From an uncultured Enterobacteriaceae bacterium (GTDB lineage: Bacteria > Pseudomonadota > Gammaproteobacteria > Enterobacterales > Enterobacteriaceae): 49,928 nucleotides of DNA. The stretch spans positions 1 to 49,928 of the forward strand of contig CANRKT010000020.1 of the NCBI GenBank assembly GCA_947631255.1, read 5' to 3'. Both the position numbers and the translations under genes were made by a program. How positions within the stretch are numbered: position 1 is the stretch's first letter; each line of letters starts with the position of its first letter. This document shows positions 48,559 through 49,928 of the stretch, in pieces. The notes under the pieces were generated by a model. It made no database searches. It was not told the DNA's origin and saw only the letters and a program-made list of their open reading frames with translations.

Positions 48559-48586
48559 TTGACTCTAGAGGCGTTGACCGTATAAT
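48559..48586 (+). promoter_or_regulatory. tRNA-Arg promoter
   Basis: TTGACT (48559-48564), a 16-bp spacer and a perfect TATAAT (48581-48586) with a C-rich discriminator TCCCCTCGC. The tRNA begins about 54 bp downstream. Confidence 0.8.
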
Positions 48587-48640
48587 TCCCCTCGCACTGA
48601 CAGAGCGACTGCCCTGTTAGCTGCCCGCATACCCCACTAT

Positions 48641-48717
48641 GCGCCCTTAGCTCAGTTGGATAGAGCAACGGCCTTCTAAGCCGTAGGTCACAGGTTCGAG
48701 CCCTGTAGGGCGTACCA
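48641..48717 (+). tRNA. argU: tRNA-Arg(UCU)
   Basis: 77 nt with encoded CCA. Anticodon TCT is at 48675-48677, reading the rare AGA codon. The acceptor stem GCGCCCT pairs with AGGGCGT, so pair 1-72 is a G-U wobble and the discriminator is A73. In E. coli argU lies beside folD and is a phage attachment site (DLP12). Here too, decayed foreign-looking sequence follows. Confidence 0.96.
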
Positions 48718-48751
48718 TTTAGAATAAATATGTTACGCAATAAATCCCCTT

Positions 48752-49036
48752 CTAAATAAAATTCACTGGTGCTCTAACGGGTGTCTTAGCACTGAATCCG
48801 AATGAAATCATTAGAAACTGCTTCTGCAAATAGCATGGCCTCGCCTTATGGGGGATGGCGATGGCAAAAGATGTGGGCGTTACTGAGCAGTGCCGTCCGG
48901 ACGTGACGTAAACGGTTTTATGGGATCTTGGATGCAATGGAGTACGGATATCAAACGGTAGCGCAGAATCACTGAACAGTGAGATACGTCTGCTGAGGAG
49001 CAAGTCCAGAAGACACCGGAACAAAGAGCGCTTCAA
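48752..49036 (-). pseudogene. Possible PTS EIIA-like (BglG-type regulator) remnant
   Basis: A 94-residue minus-strand frame downstream of tRNA-Arg. Residues near CSVTPTSFAIAIPHKARP resemble the SPTSFGNxVAIPHP active-site segment of EIIA-type domains at the end of BglG/MtlR-family regulators. FLMISFGFSAKTPV follows where those proteins have a hydrophobic strand ending KPV. The His of IPH would be the phosphorylated residue. The rest is unrecognisable and there is no ribosome site, so this is at most a fragment, and the match could be chance. Confidence 0.25.
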
Positions 49037-49155
49037 AATCGCAGTGATGTTCTATTACGGCAGATTAAACATGGGGTTATAAGTCTTCCACCCTGCTCGG
49101 GGAAGATCCTTCCTAGCTTGCTTAAGAATGGCAGGATTATGGGGAGGGTATTGTT

Positions 49156-49409
49156 ATGGTACAAGATAATACAGTGAAGGGTGGCGACTATGCCTGTATC
49201 TACACAGATAAAGTTGCTAATGACATGCTAGACCCGCATGTCACTCAGCATAACCTGTCAGCAGCCACCATTTTGGCAATATCCAGACTTTTGTCCTACA
49301 GCTTAACATCTCACAAAATGAGGATGGTTATCTGCTGTCAGGTGCTGTGAAAGATAATGCCAGCCTCAAAAGCACGGCCAATATCCGTTACCTGAGTGAA
49401 GCAATTTAA
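49156..49409 (+). pseudogene. Frameshifted small gene of unknown family
   Basis: An ATG at 49156 follows GGGGAGGG with good spacing and opens MVQDNTVKGGDYACIYTDKV, then ANDMLDPHVTQHNLSAA. Around 49265-49280 the coherent reading moves to another frame, continuing FGNIQTFVLQLNISQNEDGY, then LLSGAVKDNASLKSTANIRY, and stops at 49407-49409. The total length is 254 nt, not a multiple of three, consistent with one frameshift in a gene of about 84 codons. I do not recognise the family. Confidence 0.4.
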
Positions 49410-49480
49410 TCGTTTGTCTCTCAGACCACTACAGTGGCCTGCGCTTTTTTAAGCGCAATATATCTCTACTGTGTGTAATT

Positions 49481-49639
49481 TTATTTTCTGCTAATTACAG
49501 CAATTGGCCAGAGATAGTAATTGAAGAAGAATTTTTTGTTGGACGTTTCTTTATCCGCACTTAAGTATTTTTCTACCTGGAACCAGCCACAAAGCAGATA
49601 GGCACTGATAATAACAAAAAAGATATTTAACATAAGCAT
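49481..49639 (-). CDS. 52-residue predicted single-pass membrane protein
   Basis: A short minus-strand frame below normal ORF cut-offs. It encodes MLMLNIFFVIISAYLLCGWF, a membrane-spanning segment, then a charged stretch (QVEKYLSADKETSNKK) and an aromatic end (FFFNYYLWPIAVISRK). A GAGAGAG ribosome-site-like run lies about 8 nt before the ATG, with a second in-frame ATG two codons in. Downstream, TGCGCTTTTTTAAGCGCA (49440-49457) could form a terminator hairpin. No family recognised; a real small gene is plausible. Confidence 0.5.
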   Translation of the reverse strand: MLMLNIFFVIISAYLLCGWFQVEKYLSADKETSNKKFFFNYYLWPIAVISRK

Positions 49640-49748
49640 TTTAATTCTCTCTCACTTAGTTATCAGGATGTGTGTAACCACAACACTTAAACTTCAATAA
49701 TGAGAAGTATATCACACAAATATCTTTTGTGAAGGAGATCACAAAAAA

Positions 49749-49808
49749 ATGAAACGTCTTTTCACTACGTTCCTCATTTTCACCATCTTCAGCCGATGCG
49801 CCCTCTAA
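49749..49808 (+). CDS. 19-codon ORF with strong ribosome site
   Basis: AAGGAGATC followed 8 nt later by ATG, encoding MKRLFTTFLIFTIFSRCAL and a stop. The peptide is hydrophobic with a basic N-terminus, like a truncated signal peptide, a leader peptide or a small membrane peptide. The strong Shine-Dalgarno sequence is the main reason to list it. It lies between the 52-residue ORF and the insertion-sequence edge. Confidence 0.35.
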   Translation: MKRLFTTFLIFTIFSRCAL

Positions 49809-49911
49809 TCGGCCTACTTACACCCGCAGTATCTCCTTGCCCAGACTCCGGTCCCCCTAAAATGAGACAGCTATAATTAGATTTTCTGCCTTTACATTTG
49901 CAGAGGTCAAA

Positions 49912-49928
49912 ATGAAAAAAGCACGGTT
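49912..49928 (+). mobile_element. Start of an IS3-family OrfA-like transposase gene, cut by window end
   Basis: AGAGGT followed by ATG AAA AAA GCA CGG TT gives MKKARF-, the beginning typical of IS3-family (IS407-like) OrfA proteins such as MKKxRFTEEQI. Upstream, GGTCCCCCTAAAATGAGACA at 49850-49869 resembles the C-rich terminal sequence of such elements, so the left end is probably near 49845-49850. Only five codons are visible. Confidence 0.45.

Noticed and set aside
48641-49928. Direct repeat of the tRNA-Arg 3' end marking an integrated element
   Set aside because: I searched for CCCTGTAGGGCG-like sequence downstream and found none within the window.

Overview
This window is a chromosomal core segment of a gamma-proteobacterium of the order Enterobacterales. 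Nearly every protein is close to full length against its Escherichia coli counterpart, and the order pgm-seqA-ybfF-ybfE-fldA-fur-glnS-nagE/nagBACD-asnB-tRNA cluster-ubiF/miaB-ybeZYX-lnt-gltIJKL-ybeL-leuS-lptE-holA-nadD-rsfS-rlmH-mrdAB-rlpA-dacA-ybeD-lipB-lipA-tatE-ybeM-crcB-cspE-pagP matches the E. coli 15-14 minute region. It is not Escherichia itself. chiPQ (between fur and glnS), phpB/cobC (after nadD) and ybeF (between lipB and lipA) are absent. Several intergenic spaces carry ERIC-type palindromic repeats, and rnk sits next to ybcJ-folD-argU, which are not neighbours in E. coli. The genus cannot be named from sequence reading alone.

Positions 1-5,100 hold phosphoglucomutase, the replication-sequestration protein SeqA, esterase YbfF, YbfE, flavodoxin and Fur. 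Positions 5,300-15,800 hold glnS, the N-acetylglucosamine regulon (nagE divergent from nagBACD, with CRP and NagC-like sites between them) and asnB. Positions 16,015-16,919 are a complete seven-tRNA operon (Met-Leu-Gln-Gln-Met-Gln-Gln) with a stable-RNA-type promoter and a terminator. Positions 17,000-24,080 encode ubiquinone, tRNA-modification, ribosome-maturation and lipoprotein-acylation functions. Positions 24,500-28,450 encode a glutamate/aspartate ABC transporter whose gltI-gltJ gap has three hairpins, as expected for a SroC-like RNA. Positions 28,700-41,700 are a dense envelope and housekeeping block: leuS, LptE, DNA polymerase delta, NAD synthesis, RsfS, RlmH, PBP2/RodA/RlpA, PBP5 and LipB. 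Positions 41,990-47,240 hold lipA, tatE, an intact ybeM, crcB, cspE, pagP and rnk. Positions 47,350-48,720 hold ybcJ, folD and tRNA-Arg(UCU).

The accessory material is decayed and sits in gaps. Behind nadD is the C-terminal two thirds of a nuclease-colicin immunity protein of the Im2/Im9 type, lying where phpB would be expected. Upstream of rnk is a possible TonB-receptor signal-peptide scrap. Downstream of tRNA-Arg, a classic integration site, are a possible PTS-EIIA-like remnant, a frameshifted small gene, two small ORFs too short for routine calling, and what looks like the first codons of an IS3-family transposase at the window edge. I found no intact novel system. The bacteriocin-immunity scar and the small ORFs near tRNA-Arg are the best leads.
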